NCBI RefSeq assembly: GCF_040869045.1 | Contig: NC_090319.1 | Location: forward strand, 302,548,998 to 302,612,997 | From: Eurosta solidaginis | Taxonomy: Eukaryota; Arthropoda; Insecta; Diptera; Tephritidae | Length of the DNA stretch: 64,000 nt | Reading direction: 5' to 3' | Shown here: one piece after another, positions 33,024 to 44,443 of the stretch | Layout: each line of letters begins with the position of its first letter | Numbering within the stretch: the first letter of the stretch is position 1 | Translations under genes and position numbers: made by a program | Notes under the pieces: model-generated | Database searches by the model: none | Seen by the model: the letters and a program-made list of their open reading frames with translations, nothing else | What the model was told of the DNA's origin: nothing

Positions 33024-33309
33024 GGAGGAAAAGAGAAACCTTCTGTTTTGTCTTTATTTTATCGGCCGAAAAGCTCCAAATAATTACAATTGTAACAAAA
33101 AATTGGCCCAAAATAAATATTTTATAAATGAAGAATACTTGACATCAAAATATTCTTGCTTGATCTTATATGAGGTGACCTTTGCTTTCCGATAAAAGCT
33201 TACGCGGTCGTATCAATTTTTGCCTAAACGTGGGCTTAAAAAGTCAATGCATACTTTCAGACATACAGACGCATTGTTCCCCCACGCCATGCAAAAATAC
33301 TGGGCTTAA

Positions 33310-33395
33310 AATGAATGCCTGATTCCTCAGTGCGAGTTTAAACTCTAGTTAAAGTTGACTAGAGTTTAACCTTGCCACTTTGTTCAATAACATGG
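33310..33395. repeat. Half copy of GTCAAAGTTGAC-family MITE
   Basis: ctctagttaaagttgactag then agtttaaccttgccactttg and tcaataacatgg, directly abutting the duplicated segment. Confidence 0.5.
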
Positions 33396-33892
33396 GAAGT
33401 GTTTGAGATCAAACTTTTGAGATTTGAGCATTACGTTATTTCTCAAATGTTTATCGAATTGAGAATGAGAAACATAATATATGGCTTATGAATTTGTATA
33501 AAACATCTTGATTATTTGGTGGTTGATTGAGCTCTTCACTTTACACCCTCTAAGATCACTTTTACTTTTGTTGCCGTTACTTAAGTACAATTTTCAACAA
33601 AATTCTAAAAATAAAAGATAACACACACCTTTTTTCCATTCACAAAAAATATTAGTGATGATTCTTTTTCAACCGGCACCCCTAAAGAACTTCTTATAGC
33701 TGCCATTATTTCTTTGTTTCAATTTATTATTTATTGATACTTCGTTAACTATTTATTGTAAATTAGTAAATCATTTATTATTATTTATTATCATTTGGCA
33801 CGTGTTTCTAAGTCTTTTGTTTTCATTTTTTTATTATACTTAATGAACTAAAAAAAATAGATGTATATATGTACATAAATAGGCACTTATAA

Positions 33893-34365
33893 CAAGTAAG
33901 GAAGGTTAAGTTCGGGTGTAACCGAACATTACATACTCAGCTGCCAAATTACAGCTTGCAAAACTTTTAAATTACCTTCTTTTAAAAGTGGGCGGTGCCA
34001 CGCCCATTGTCCAAAATTTTACTTATTTTCTATTCTGCGTCATAAGGTCAACCCACCTACCAAGTTTCATCGCTTTATCCGTCTTTGGTAATGAATTATC
34101 GCACTTTTTCGATTTTTCGAAATTTTCGATATCGAAAAAGTGAACGTGGTTATAGTCAGATTTCGTTCATTTTAAATAGCGATCTGAGATGAGTACGTTT
34201 TCACGGACAGACAGACGGACGGACGGATATGGCTAAATGCTTTTCTTTTTCGCCCAGATCATTTTGATATATAGAACTCTATATCTATCTCGATTAGTTT
34301 ATGCCGTTACGGAGTACCGTTATGTGAACAACATTAATATACTCTGTGAGCTCTGCTCATCTGAG
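33893..34365 (+). repeat. CAAGTAAGG-type dispersed repeat, copy B (exact limits)
   Basis: TATAA at 33888-33892 and 34366-34370; copy A's empty site is near 10908-10920 (cccttataaaaac). It begins CAAGTAAGGAAGGTTAAGTT, contains gtgggcggtgccacgccc and cagacagacggacggacgg, and ends ctctgctcatctgag. At 473 bp it is an internally shorter version of copy A. Confidence 0.85.
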
Positions 34366-35940
34366 TATAAAAACAAACAATTAAATTGTTCACATAAAAC
34401 TAATTTAATTTTAATTCAACAAGCAACTAAATTTTGAGCGACCATCAAGCTAGAATGTCACAGTTGATCTGAGTTCATGTTTCTTATTACAGAGGCTTGC
34501 AAATGTGAATACATTTGCCATATGTAAATACCCTACAGTAAAATAAACAGACCCCGAACTAAGTAGAACTAGTTCGTTTCGAAACAGTATGTAATCTCTT
34601 ATGATAGGATATTTAAATTGGGCTGCTAGAGAAAAAAAAGGAGTTTAACATACGGAAATTTGAACTTTGATTACAGCAAGTAAGGACGTGACTGTCCAGA
34701 TCCTTACATTCGGTAAATGAATATGAAAATAGGATGAAGTAGAGCAAACAAGATAAAAGAAAGTGTCACTTTTGCAAAAACTTACTTCTGAAATTTTGAA
34801 TTATAACTCACATCAAACTTAAGATATCTAAAGAAACGAAAACCAATCCAACATAAAATTATGCCTAAGGAGGCTGTGATACCCATATTGTATGCAAGTA
34901 TTTAGGTTTAGTTGAAACTTCATAATCCTGACTTTAAGAATCTCCACAAGTTTCATAAAACGTGACAAACCACAACTCTAAATCACCACAAGACACAATC
35001 CAGACGAAAATCTGTATTAAAAGAACATAGTATAGCGAAGGGTGAAAACTAAAGGAATTAGCTAAAATATTATTCATATTTGGTAGGTATTTTGTGTTTG
35101 GAATTCTCCTACTCTTACACGCACTTCAGCTCCTGCTTCCAGTCCCATTCTCAAACTCAGTCCCTGTCCCAATCTAAGTCTCTGTCCCACACCCACTCTC
35201 AATCTCCCACTTCAACTCCCCCATGTATAGAATCTTAGCGTTAGGAATACATACCTTTATTTGATCTCGCATATAGGTCCCAAGCTTGTGCCCTCATTTG
35301 ACAGCAGTTTTTTATGCACTGGGGAATTAGTTTTGTTACAGTCAGGAAATTAACCGTAAAGTGCATTATGATGAGAGGTCAATATCACTTTACTGTGTGA
35401 ACTTTAGGGAGGCCCTTTAAAATTAACTGCTTATTTTTTTCAGCCACACCCCTTCAAATGGTAATAACACGGTCAACGATACTAGGTTCTGATCCGATTG
35501 GAGGCGGTTAAGGCGTGTCGAACAGTGGTGACCAAACCAATTAAATGTGTATCTATTGTTTTTTTTACTATTTTACCCGAAATCGATAATACTATAGTTT
35601 AATCTGTCACTTGTAAATCATGGTCCATATTGGAGATGGTTTGGGTGTGTTTTCATAAGTTAAGCAGAACTTTAATCGCTGTAGGAGTCATCTTAACTGT
35701 CTTCAAGAGACCCAAGAGACCCAAATTAAAATGTGATATCTTCAACTATGCCACTATAAATTTTTGGCAAAAAACAGTTTTCGAAAAGTTTTATCCTAAA
35801 TCTGAATTTGCTTTGTGGTGCATATATGACCAAAACAAATTTGGTTTAAAATTAAATTATATAAAATAAGCGCGCAGAGCTGGGTTTCAATTTCAAACCA
35901 GCCATGTTTCGACTTGCAGTTATAAAAAAACAAAACTAAT

Positions 35941-36010
35941 GGTCGGTGTTCAGGTTTCGAACCGGCATGCTCTGGATTACAGTAGTTTGCTCTACCCACT
36001 GACCTATCAC
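35941..36010 (-). repeat. tRNA-like pol III promoter block (SINE head), not a tRNA gene
   Basis: The minus strand reads TAGGTCAGTGGGTAGAGCA (A box) and CCGGTTCGAAACCTG (B box) about 30 nt apart. The acceptor stem does not pair (GTGATAG against CACCGACC), so I do not call a tRNA. Copy A (about 13415-13475, minus) keeps the canonical TAGCTCAGTGGGTAGAGC but has lost the B box. Confidence 0.55.
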
Positions 36011-36365
36011 ATCTGAGTTTCAAAAAATAGCAAAACAAAATAAGGTGACTCTCTGACTTGCAACAATTTTCACATATAAGATTTTTCGCTTTTAGGTTTT
36101 CCGCTGTAAGTTAAAAGTTTCGGATTTTGTTTTAAAACGAGAATTGTAAACATTTTTTTTTACTTTACCTAAAGCGTACTGATGACGAAGGCTTAGCACC
36201 CTTCGAAATGGATCTTTCTATGACAGATATGGCAGGTTGTCTGAAAAATTTTCTACTTACTATTCCAAAAGCAAAATAAAATGTTTCAATTATGGAAAAA
36301 TTAAAAAAACAATAACTATCATAATAATTATTGTTCTGGTCTTGTGCTCGAATCGAACCTTGAAT

Positions 36366-36920
36366 CATAGGTGTTAAGTAATGATTAGATAATGCTAATG
36401 ATTGCTAATTAACCTTCATTTGCGAAATTCTCTAATTCATTAAATAATTAGAATTAGTTCAACTAATTCTCATTAGATAATTGAAATTTTTATTGAAATG
36501 GTAAATCTAATTGCAGTTAGTTGCCATTAGCAAAAATAATTGGTTTACCTTTACAATTAGAAATCTAATTGACTTCTGCTAATGCAATTAGATATTCAAT
36601 TAGCTCGAATTAGAATCAATTATTTTGATAAAAATAAATTTTTTTTAAAGAATTATTGAAGGGAACGAATAATGATGTAAATAAATATAAATAATTGATT
36701 CTAGTTCGAGCTAATTGAATATCTATTTGCATTAGCAGAAGTCAATTAGATTTCTAAGGTAACCCAATTTTTTTTGCTAATGCAACTAATTGCAATTAGA
36801 TTTACCATTCGAATAAAAATTTCAATTATATAATGGGAATTAGTTGAACTATTTCTAATTGTTTAATGAATTAGAGAATATAAACCAATTGCTAATTCTA
36901 ATTGGAATTTAACATGTATG
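36366..36920. mobile_element. Palindromic hAT-type MITE, exact 8-bp target duplication
   Basis: CCTTGAAT at 36358-36365 and 36921-36928; the empty site is twice present in copy A (13822 and about 14190, accttgaatcatttatc). Ends CATAGGTGTTAAG and, reversed, CATACATGTTAAAT. The long arms are AT-rich (gagctaattgaatatct / agatattcaattagctc) around a centre near 36640. No ORF. Confidence 0.8.
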
Positions 36921-37419
36921 CCTTGAATCACTTATCAATAGGTCAATAAAACAAAAACAATTGTTTTTTAATTTTAGATATTTGAAAATGTTTTGTTTCC
37001 TTTCAAAACCGGAAATTTCTGCAAGTCTCTAATTTTGTATTTTATAAATTTTTTGGGCTTTTGTATTAAAACCATTTAAAAAATTTAGATTGGCTGCTCA
37101 GTTAAGCTTATATTTTAAACCAAATAAAATTTAAAAAATGTAGTAGGAAATTCTAATACAATTCACAAGGTCTCTTATTAACCGCATGTGGTATGCTACA
37201 AACAAATTTTTTATTGGAAGCCATGGAAGCAACTCCAAGCTTAAAATTTTACATGCATAGGCTCTAACTTAAGCCGCGTTCGCGTAGTGCAATCGAAACT
37301 TTCAACTCTTTGCGACATTTATCATACCCAAACGAAATTAAAACTTATATGTTATATGTTTGATCGTGGTATTGCCATTTTAAGGAGTAAGCCTGAAAAA
37401 TATCGTCCATATTATTTGT

Positions 37420-37774
37420 TGTTATATCGGCCTACTGATTTGTAAGATCGCGGGTTCGAATCGAGCTCAAGGCTTAACAATAATTATTTTATCATTATTA
37501 TTGTTATGATAAATTGTTTCTTAATTGAAAAAATTATTAAATTAGAATAGAAGAAATAAAAAATTTAGACAACAGCCAAATCTCATCGGCAACGTTTAGG
37601 CGCCGCTGCTATAACCATTCAGCCATCGCAGCGGTTTTTTGTTTGTCTTCATTAATCCTACTTCTATTCTGGTTCTTGCCAATTGATATTCACAACACTG
37701 CGACATCTGTTGCAAAATGAATGTGAAAATTGGACTTGTTTGATGGCAATGCTACCATAGTGTCATATTTTATT
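37420..37774. other. Unassigned spacer with tRNA-like fragments
   Basis: Around 37449 there is gggttcgaatcgagc (B-box-like, plus) and at 37602-37633, on the minus strand, gcgatggctgaatggttata (A-box-like, serine/leucine tRNA style). They are on opposite strands, so they do not form one tRNA. An ataattattttatcattatt inverted stretch lies between. Confidence 0.35.
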
Positions 37775-38044
37775 GACAACGCACCTACCAAGTTTCATCG
37801 CTTTACCCGTCTTTGGTAATGAATTATCGCACTTTTTCTGTTTTTCGAAATTTTCGATATCGAAATAGTGGGCGTGGTTGTAGCGCCCAGGAACCTACAT
37901 ACCAAATTTCATTAAGATACCTCAAAATTTACTCAAGTTAACGTGTTTACATACGGACGGACAGACATGGCTAAATGAATTTCTTTTTTCACCCAGATCA
38001 TTTTGATATATAGAAGTCTATACCTATCTCGGATTAGTTTATGC

Positions 38045-41000
38045 CAGGGTGCGCAAATATTCGATCGCGATTGCTCAAAAACATGATTTTCTCGTATTAT
38101 CTCATTTTACGTTCGCGATTTCTCGCGATAAATACTTATAAGGACGAACGATTGCAAAACAATATAACCCCTATTGCGAGTGTCGATTGAGAATAGATAA
38201 TCGACTATTAAGCGATTATCGATTATCACCCCCATTGCGAATGTCGATCGCTCGCTCATTTATCGACTGTGAATACTCTTTTGATCGATTGTCTTTCTAC
38301 AGCCATTTTGCAGTCGTTGAAGCGTTTAAGTGATAGAAAAAAGTGAAAAATAGATAAACAACTTTTCACAGCAGCCTTTCCGCCGCGATCGATCGCTTTG
38401 TACGCTCGTTCATTTTCGATGTGTATACACAAAATTATTGCCTGCGGTCCCCCAACTACGAAAACTATTTTAACGAACGTTCGTTGAACTTGGCATTTAT
38501 CGTGAGAGATCGAATTTTCGAGCAATCGCGATTGTTCTTCCTACGGTGAGAATGCAAAAAGTTGAGTTTAATCAGTCGAAAAAAAAGTTATATATACCTG
38601 GTAGATTGCTTTTAATCTTATTAGTATTATATTAATAAAAAAAAAAAAAAATGGGGAAAACATCGAATATTGACAAGGCAAAACTTGTGGCCTTTAATAA
38701 AGATACCAATTTGTCAAAATACCTTTTATGCGAAAAAGAGCTTAAAGGGCATATATTAGGAAACATTAAAAGACACTACGAGACCATACATAAACATAGC
38801 TTTGGTGAAGTGGAACCATCCACAAGTGCAAGTAAGGACTCAAATCGTGTAAAATTAAATAAAACCGAGTTTATAAAATGTTGTGTTGGACTGGTAACTG
38901 CAAAAAACATACCCTTTCGAATTTTCGACGACGAACTATATTTTAAGCAAATTATTGCACCCTATGAAAAAAAGTTTAACTTTAATTTGAATTCTAAAAA
39001 TACCGTTGAACACGTGAACCTTATCGCTGATAACATAAAAAATATATTGAAACTAAACTTTTCCAAGAAAATGTTATGTTTAAAGATTTATATTGCTACA
39101 AGAATGGGAAAAAGTATATTGGGTATAAATATTCAATACATCAGAGATTTTAAAATTGTGATAAACACTATTGGTATGATACAACTGAAAAAGAGGCATA
39201 CGGCACATTTCTTAAAAGAGTAAATATTAAAATGCCTACGGGAATATCAAATTGAACTGACACAAATTTATTCAACTACATCAGACAACGGGAGAAACAT
39301 GATAAAAGCCTCCCAACTAATCCAGCAGGAAATGTCAGACTTGCAAAATGATGAGTTGGAGATTCCTTCAGAAAACGGGGATGACGACTGCGAATCAGTA
39401 CACGATCGCTTAAATTCAGTGCTGGCTATAGTTAGATGTGCTGCGCATACAATTCAACTTGCAGCTTATGATTCCTTCAAGCATATGCAAGGAAAATTAG
39501 AAGAAAAATTGTGAAACTCCTAAGGGCGAGCATTAGGCGTGGTCGTAACACTGTGGACATACGTATGACACCTCTGGACAACATCACCCGCTGGAACTCA
39601 ACCAAATTATGGAGTCCCTGTTGAGTTTAAAAGATCACATAAATAGGAACGAGATCGAGTTTCCTATTGATACTGAAATTGATTGGAGCTTTGTAGAAAG
39701 CTTTGTCGATGCATTCAAACCAATGGCGGAATGTACAAAGCAACTTCAAACTGAGCAATACATCATTGGTGATTTCTGCAGAGATTGGCTAATATGTGAA
39801 GTCAAATTAAAAGGAATGACTGGAAATGCTTTTGCTGCCAAACTGTTAGAATCTATGGAAAAGAGAAAAGAAATATTGATGAACAACGACGCATTCCTTG
39901 CTGGTATATACCTCGATCCAAGATTTAACTTCTTAGATTCACCGTATATGACTGATGAGCAGAAGAAAAGTGCAGTGGTATGTATAAAAAACCTAACTAT
40001 GTGCTTCCTCAGGTGCAAATATTACGAACAAACGCAAGCCTTAATTCCTTGAATGGAGAATGCAATTCGCCTAACGAAAGAAATTAATCAGAAGATATTG
40101 CGCTAGGTTTGCTTAATGATCCCTACAGTATTTTATAAGAGGAGTTCAACATCATGACCAGGTGTACATTGACAACCGAAAGCAATGATAGTATCCGCCA
40201 AAAGCTCGATAATTTAGCATACGGCGAAAGGAAGCCTTTTGCGGCTGATATACTTGATTATTGGAAAAATCTGTCTACAAAAGAAAAGGATTTGTATAAG
40301 CTGGCTGACATCATTTTAGCTGTTCCGTCAAGTCAAGTCCGTTGAGAGCGGATTATGTATATTAGGGTGTGCCAAACAAATTTTATTTTAATTTTCATAT
40401 AGTGAAAAATAGTTCAGGACATCCGAATAGCTAAAAAAAATAAATACCTGGCTCGATTTACCTCCGAGGAGATTTATATTGAGCTTCTCTTTCAATTTGC
40501 GTCGTGCTTCTTTTCAATTTTACCTACAAATTGGCGGGACTCCGAACGGGATCTGCATAGCAGATGAATTTTCGCTGATAAGGCTGTGTGTCAATCGATA
40601 AAATTTTACTCAATGGAAAAATGAGGTGTAAAAATTTTCCATTTGGTGAAAAATTTTCGATTTAAATGTGCTAATCCACGTGTAAAGACATGCATTTCTT
40701 CTTTTCGTATGTTTCTGAAACAAAATATATGCACGACCACACAAAAGTAATTGTCAAATTTTACCTAGCGATTATCAATATTTTACATAGCCTCATTGGC
40801 TCATTGGCTAGGGAAAATTCTGACGTTCGTATTCACCACGATAAATATCAAAATGTTCCTTCGGTTTGTCAAAATTTTACTCCTTCATGCGATTGGCCCA
40901 TGGCCTAAGTTTTTCATCGCAGAAATACCCTCACATTGTTTGCGAAACTACCCTAACTAACTATGTAGGTATAATTGAGAAAACTCTTTTTGATATTGCT

Positions 41001-41838
41001 TTGCCCGGGACTAACCCACACTTTTTATATTTGTATAGAAAAAATTAAGGTCCGTATGAGACTCTTCTGAACATAAAACAACAAATAAAAATTTGAAATT
41101 TTATACGGCTATATTTTTAGGTGCCTTGAAAAACTTGTTCATTATAACAACACTCACCCCAATGTACATATGTATATGCATTTGTATAATTTCTCATTAC
41201 TGATAATTTTGTATGTACTTGGGACCTTCTCTAGACGATCGCAATACATATAAATAAGAAATAAATTCAAGTAAATTGTTCAGTTTTGTTAAATGCTTAT
41301 TACAAAAATAGTAACTTTTCTTTGTGTTAAGAGGGGATAACCCTTTATGGCTTAATGTATGAGAACATTTAAAAAAAAAATTTTTAATTTATTTACAATT
41401 TATCTAAAAATTAATTAATTCAATTTTTCACATATTACTTATAAAAAAAGATATTATTTTCATTCAACTTATCAAGGGAAAACTCAAATATATTGCATCA
41501 CCATTATTTAAAAGATTGTTTATTTTACAACATCATATTGATTTTCAAACGAACGATCGCGATCGATCACGCGATCGGTCTTTTTAAAACGAGAAAATAT
41601 TTGAGTTTTGCAGTGGACGCTCGCAAATAACGATCGATACCGAAAAATCGAATCACCACGCTTGAAAAGAAGTTTTGTCGCTCGTATTAGTTTGTGAAAA
41701 TTGTTGTATCTTGTGAGAGATTGTTTATTCATTCGTAGGCAAATTCGATTTCTCACTCGCGAGAAATGTCAAGCACTCAATTTTAATTGAGCGATAAGTT
41801 GTTTGAGAGATCGTATTTTGAGCGTTCTTCGCACCCTG
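38045..41838 (+). mobile_element. hAT transposon, 3.8 kb, with exact 8-bp target duplication
   Basis: GTTTATGC at 38037-38044 and 41839-41846. Termini CAGGGTGCGCAAATATTCG and, reversed, CAGGGTGCGAAGAACGC. Subterminal zones (38050-38530 and 41540-41830) are dense in TCGCGA, CGATCG and GCGATTG motifs, as expected for transposase binding sites. A broken transposase lies at 38651-40360. Downstream (40440-40930) SINE-like sequence has inserted. The 8-bp duplication, CAGGG ends and transposase all agree on hAT. Confidence 0.92.
38651..40360 (+). pseudogene. hAT transposase, multiply frameshifted
   Basis: It once encoded the cut-and-paste transposase. Pieces in order: 38651-39223, starting MGKTSNIDKAKLVAF, with a BED-type finger (LLCEKELKGHILGNIKRHYE...H) whose first zinc cysteine is tyrosine (KYLLC); 39299-39514, with LNSVLAIVRCAAHTIQLAAY; 39609-40052, with LSLKDHINRNEIEF and AGIYLDPRFNFL; 40154-40345, with FAADILDYWKN and LYKLADIILAVPSSQV, the hAT dimerisation region. 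The frame then breaks by 2 nt before VE, and the final RT/LS part is lost. It is clearly inactive. Confidence 0.88.
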
Positions 41839-41929
41839 GTTTATGCCGTTACGGATTACCGTTATGCGAACAAAGTTAATATACTCTGTGAGCTCTGCTC
41901 AGCTGAGTATAATAACATTTCTTTTTGAT

Positions 41930-41940
41930 TGGCGCCCAAT
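41930..41940 (+). other. Primer binding site
   Basis: TGGCGCCCAAT directly after the LTR-end sequence ctttttgat. It complements the 3' end of a lysine-type tRNA (TGGCGCCCAAC is the usual form; last base changed here). Confidence 0.65.
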
Positions 41941-42576
41941 GGAAAAAATAATCCATATAAAAGGATAAAATAAAAGTCTTCATAAGAGGATAGTTTATCT
42001 TTATTGGAATTTAAAATGTCCTTATAATAGGATAAAACTAAAAAAAAATTTTAAACCAATCGAAATCCTTATAAAAGGAAAAGTAATTTGCGCAAAAATT
42101 CGTAACCAAAAGTTCTTGCTCAATAAGGACTAGCAAATGGTAAAATAAGTTATATAAAAATAAATAAAAGAACAACGAAAAATTTAAGTTTCGAACTTGA
42201 CATTTTGATTCATCGTCAGTGTGAAAATAAGTGACAACTGTTGATCTTTTCTTTGAAAAATAATACAAAAATAAGTTGTGTGAAATTTTTGTATCAATAA
42301 ATAACTAAAGACTGAAGAAAAGAACTTGATCTAATGAAATGGCAAAAAAAAACCACGTAATTTTCATAACCAGGCCAAAAATTAACCGAAAGCAGATGCA
42401 ACTGTTCAAGCTACAAGACAATACAAAAATCAATTGAAATCATCAACTGTTTATTGCTAATTAATCATCAATCAACGAGTACAATTTAATCAGAAACAAG
42501 AGGCAAACACAATTGAGATGGTTAACTGTTTAATGTAAATAATCATCAATCAATTAATTCAAATCAATCAACATTT

Positions 42577-43580
42577 GTACAAAATGACGTTAAGCAACAC
42601 CATCAGCTCAGTCAGAATTGGGAAGACCTCTCCGAGCCGTTCGAAACTAAACAGACAGGGTGATTTCTTTACTTTGATGCTGGATAAAAATATACTAGCT
42701 GCATAACTTAACCGTGCTGGAATAATATTCTATAAAAGCGCGAAATTACTGGCGTATGCTGATGACATTTATTTCATTGGCCTAAACACCCGCACTGTTA
42801 GTTCTGCTTACTCCAAACTGGAAAAAGAAGCGGTTAAGATGGGTTTGAAGGTGAATGAGGACAAAACGAAGTACCTGCTGTCATCGAACAAAGAGTCAGC
42901 GCATATGCGCCTTGGCAGCCACGCTACTGTTGGCAGCCATAATTTCGAAATAGTAAAAGACTTCGTTTATATGAGAACCAGCATCAACACTAGCAACAAC
43001 ATCAGCTCTGAAATACAGCGAAGAATCACTCTTGCCAATAAATGCTACTTTGGACTAGGTAGGCAATTGAAAAGTAAAGTCCTCTCTCGGCAAACGAAAA
43101 TCATACCCTACAAGTCACTTATCATACCCGTCCTGCTATATGGGGCAGAAGCATGGACCATGACAACAGCAGATGAAGCGGCTCTGGGAGTGTTCGAGAG
43201 AAAAGTTCTTCGAAAGGTTTATGGACCTCTACGCGTTGGCGATGGCGAGTACCGAAGAAGATTTAACGATGAGCTGTACGAGCTATACGCACACATCAAC
43301 ATAGTCCAGCGAGTTAAAACGCTGCGGCTGTGCTGGCTAGGCCATGTTATGCGAATGAAAGATGATGCTCCGGCCAAAAAAGAGTTTCTATCGGAACCCG
43401 CCTATGGAAGCAGAGGTAAAGGGCGGCCCCCACTCCGCTGGAAGGACCAGGTGTAAAATGATTTAAACATCCTTGGTGTACCAATTGGTGCCGGTTGGCA
43501 GAAAGAAGGAGCGACTGGCGCGCCTTGTTGTACGGCCATAACCGTTTATACGGTTAAGCGCCAATTAAGTAAGTAAGTAA
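42577..43580 (+). mobile_element. RTE-like LINE copy 2, nested in the LTR element leader
   Basis: AATCAACATTT at 42566-42576 and 43579-43589. The body matches the RT part of the copy at 1583-3250 from the motif before FETKRG to the 3' AAGTAAGT tail (43568-43580). It has internal deletions (for example around GFRQGDPL and the LMLE region). Confidence 0.85.
42700..43456 (+). pseudogene. RTE-like reverse transcriptase fragment
   Basis: The catalytic motif reads LAYADDIYFIG (near 42750), followed by the open part [62 protein letters not shown] and [10 protein letters not shown], then a premature stop at 43454-43456. It is truncated and internally deleted, hence inactive. Confidence 0.8.
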
Positions 43581-43836
43581 TCAACATTTAATGAAATCAA
43601 AACTGAGGATATATTTACTGTTCAAGCTGTTAAGTATTTATATTAGTATAATTGAGTTTATTTAAACTCTCTATAGTTTAATTTAATTCAATTTCACAAA
43701 ATCTGTTTTACTGCATTTAATTCAATTTAATACACTTCAGTTAGTTTTACTACTTCAGTAATAACTTATTTGGTTTTTCTGAAACGTTTGTTAATTTTCG
43801 GAGTGTTTTATTTTATTTCATTTTTTTATTTTTAAA

Positions 43837-44310
43837 ATGGTTGACCGTGGTACTGTTCTAAGCTTAGTAGAAGCTGCAATAAAAACAGCTAAAGATGAGT
43901 TAGGAGGCCAGATAAGGGAATTTTCTTTAGCTTTTCAAAGGTTAGGTCCATCGAGAATTGAAATACATACTCCAGTCTCTATAGTTCAAGGAGTTCAGAA
44001 TACTCACAGCGATTTAAGTTTAGTCAAATTATTGCCTGTGTTTAAGGGAAGTATTGTTGAGTACGCTGCGTGGAGGGAAGCGGCAAAGTTCGCACTTAAC
44101 TATTATAATGAACGTTCAGAATCATATTATATTGGGATGGGTATACATCGTAATAAAATAGCGGCTTCTGCGAATGAGAATTTGAGTTCTTTTAATACAC
44201 CACTTAATTTTAAAGCGATATTATCGAGGTTAGATCAGCTTTATGCTGACGCCATTACATATTTTAGAAAATTAATTAAATGTACTAAGGCAAGGAAATC
44301 GAACAATTAA
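43837..44310 (+). pseudogene. Gag N-terminal/capsid part of the Ty3/gypsy element
   Basis: ATG at 43837 in a plausible leader context (attttt aaaATGG). Contains LLPVFKGSIVEYAAWREAAK and FKAILSRLDQLYAD, resembling gypsy-group capsid regions (F-x-G...W...K; L-x-Y-D). The frame fails at 44310 and resumes after a gap at 44444. Gag forms the particle that packages element RNA. Confidence 0.65.
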
Positions 44311-44443
44311 TCAATATTATGATGCTGTTGATAAGCAGTTAACGTTAATTATAAATAAAAAATCTTAAGACGTATAACGGTAATGAGGTTTAACAAAAAG
44401 GCGTCCTCTTTGTGATACGTTATTTTCTGTAAATCCAGCTGTT

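Larger units (their letters stand above)
32134..33087. mobile_element. Two head-to-head Penelope-like element tails
   Basis: Inverted arms of about 385 bp (32134-32520 and 32701-33087), with ends gtaattatttggagc / gctccaaataattac. The loop and left arm, read on the minus strand, encode RINEHRLDAKNRKTTTALCE, HLTNKGHTADFENAKILD, a stop, then TLEALRV, a stop and QKINTAMNYKEDVNNTN. This is the end of a GIY-YIG endonuclease domain as carried by Penelope-like retroelements. The right arm starts within the same tail on the plus strand. Each arm then has a hammerhead-like motif. The pair lies just upstream of XDH exon 2, in intron 1. Confidence 0.7.
33396..37419 (+). repeat. Diverged duplicated segment, copy B
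   Basis: The partner of 10409-15803. Private insertions: a CAAGTAAGG-type repeat (33893-34365) and a hAT-type MITE (36366-36920). It is empty at the positions of copy A's helicase-tail element, tandem duplication and CAAGTAAGG repeat. It contains the tRNA-like block at 35941-36010. No coding sequence. Confidence 0.8.
37775..41907 (+). repeat. CAAGTAAGG-type repeat, copy D, split by a hAT transposon
   Basis: The left part (37775-38044) lacks the usual 5' end and holds ccaagtttcatcgctttacc, gtgggcgtggttgtagc and gacggacagacatgg. The right part (41839-41907) resumes at gtttatgccgttacgg and ends ctctgctcagctgag. Confidence 0.75.

Noticed and set aside
35941..36010. A functional tRNA gene
   Set aside because: Both promoter boxes are present but the acceptor ends do not pair, and the paralogue has lost the B box.
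37449..37633. A split tRNA with A and B boxes
   Set aside because: The two box-like motifs are on opposite strands and about 150 bp apart.
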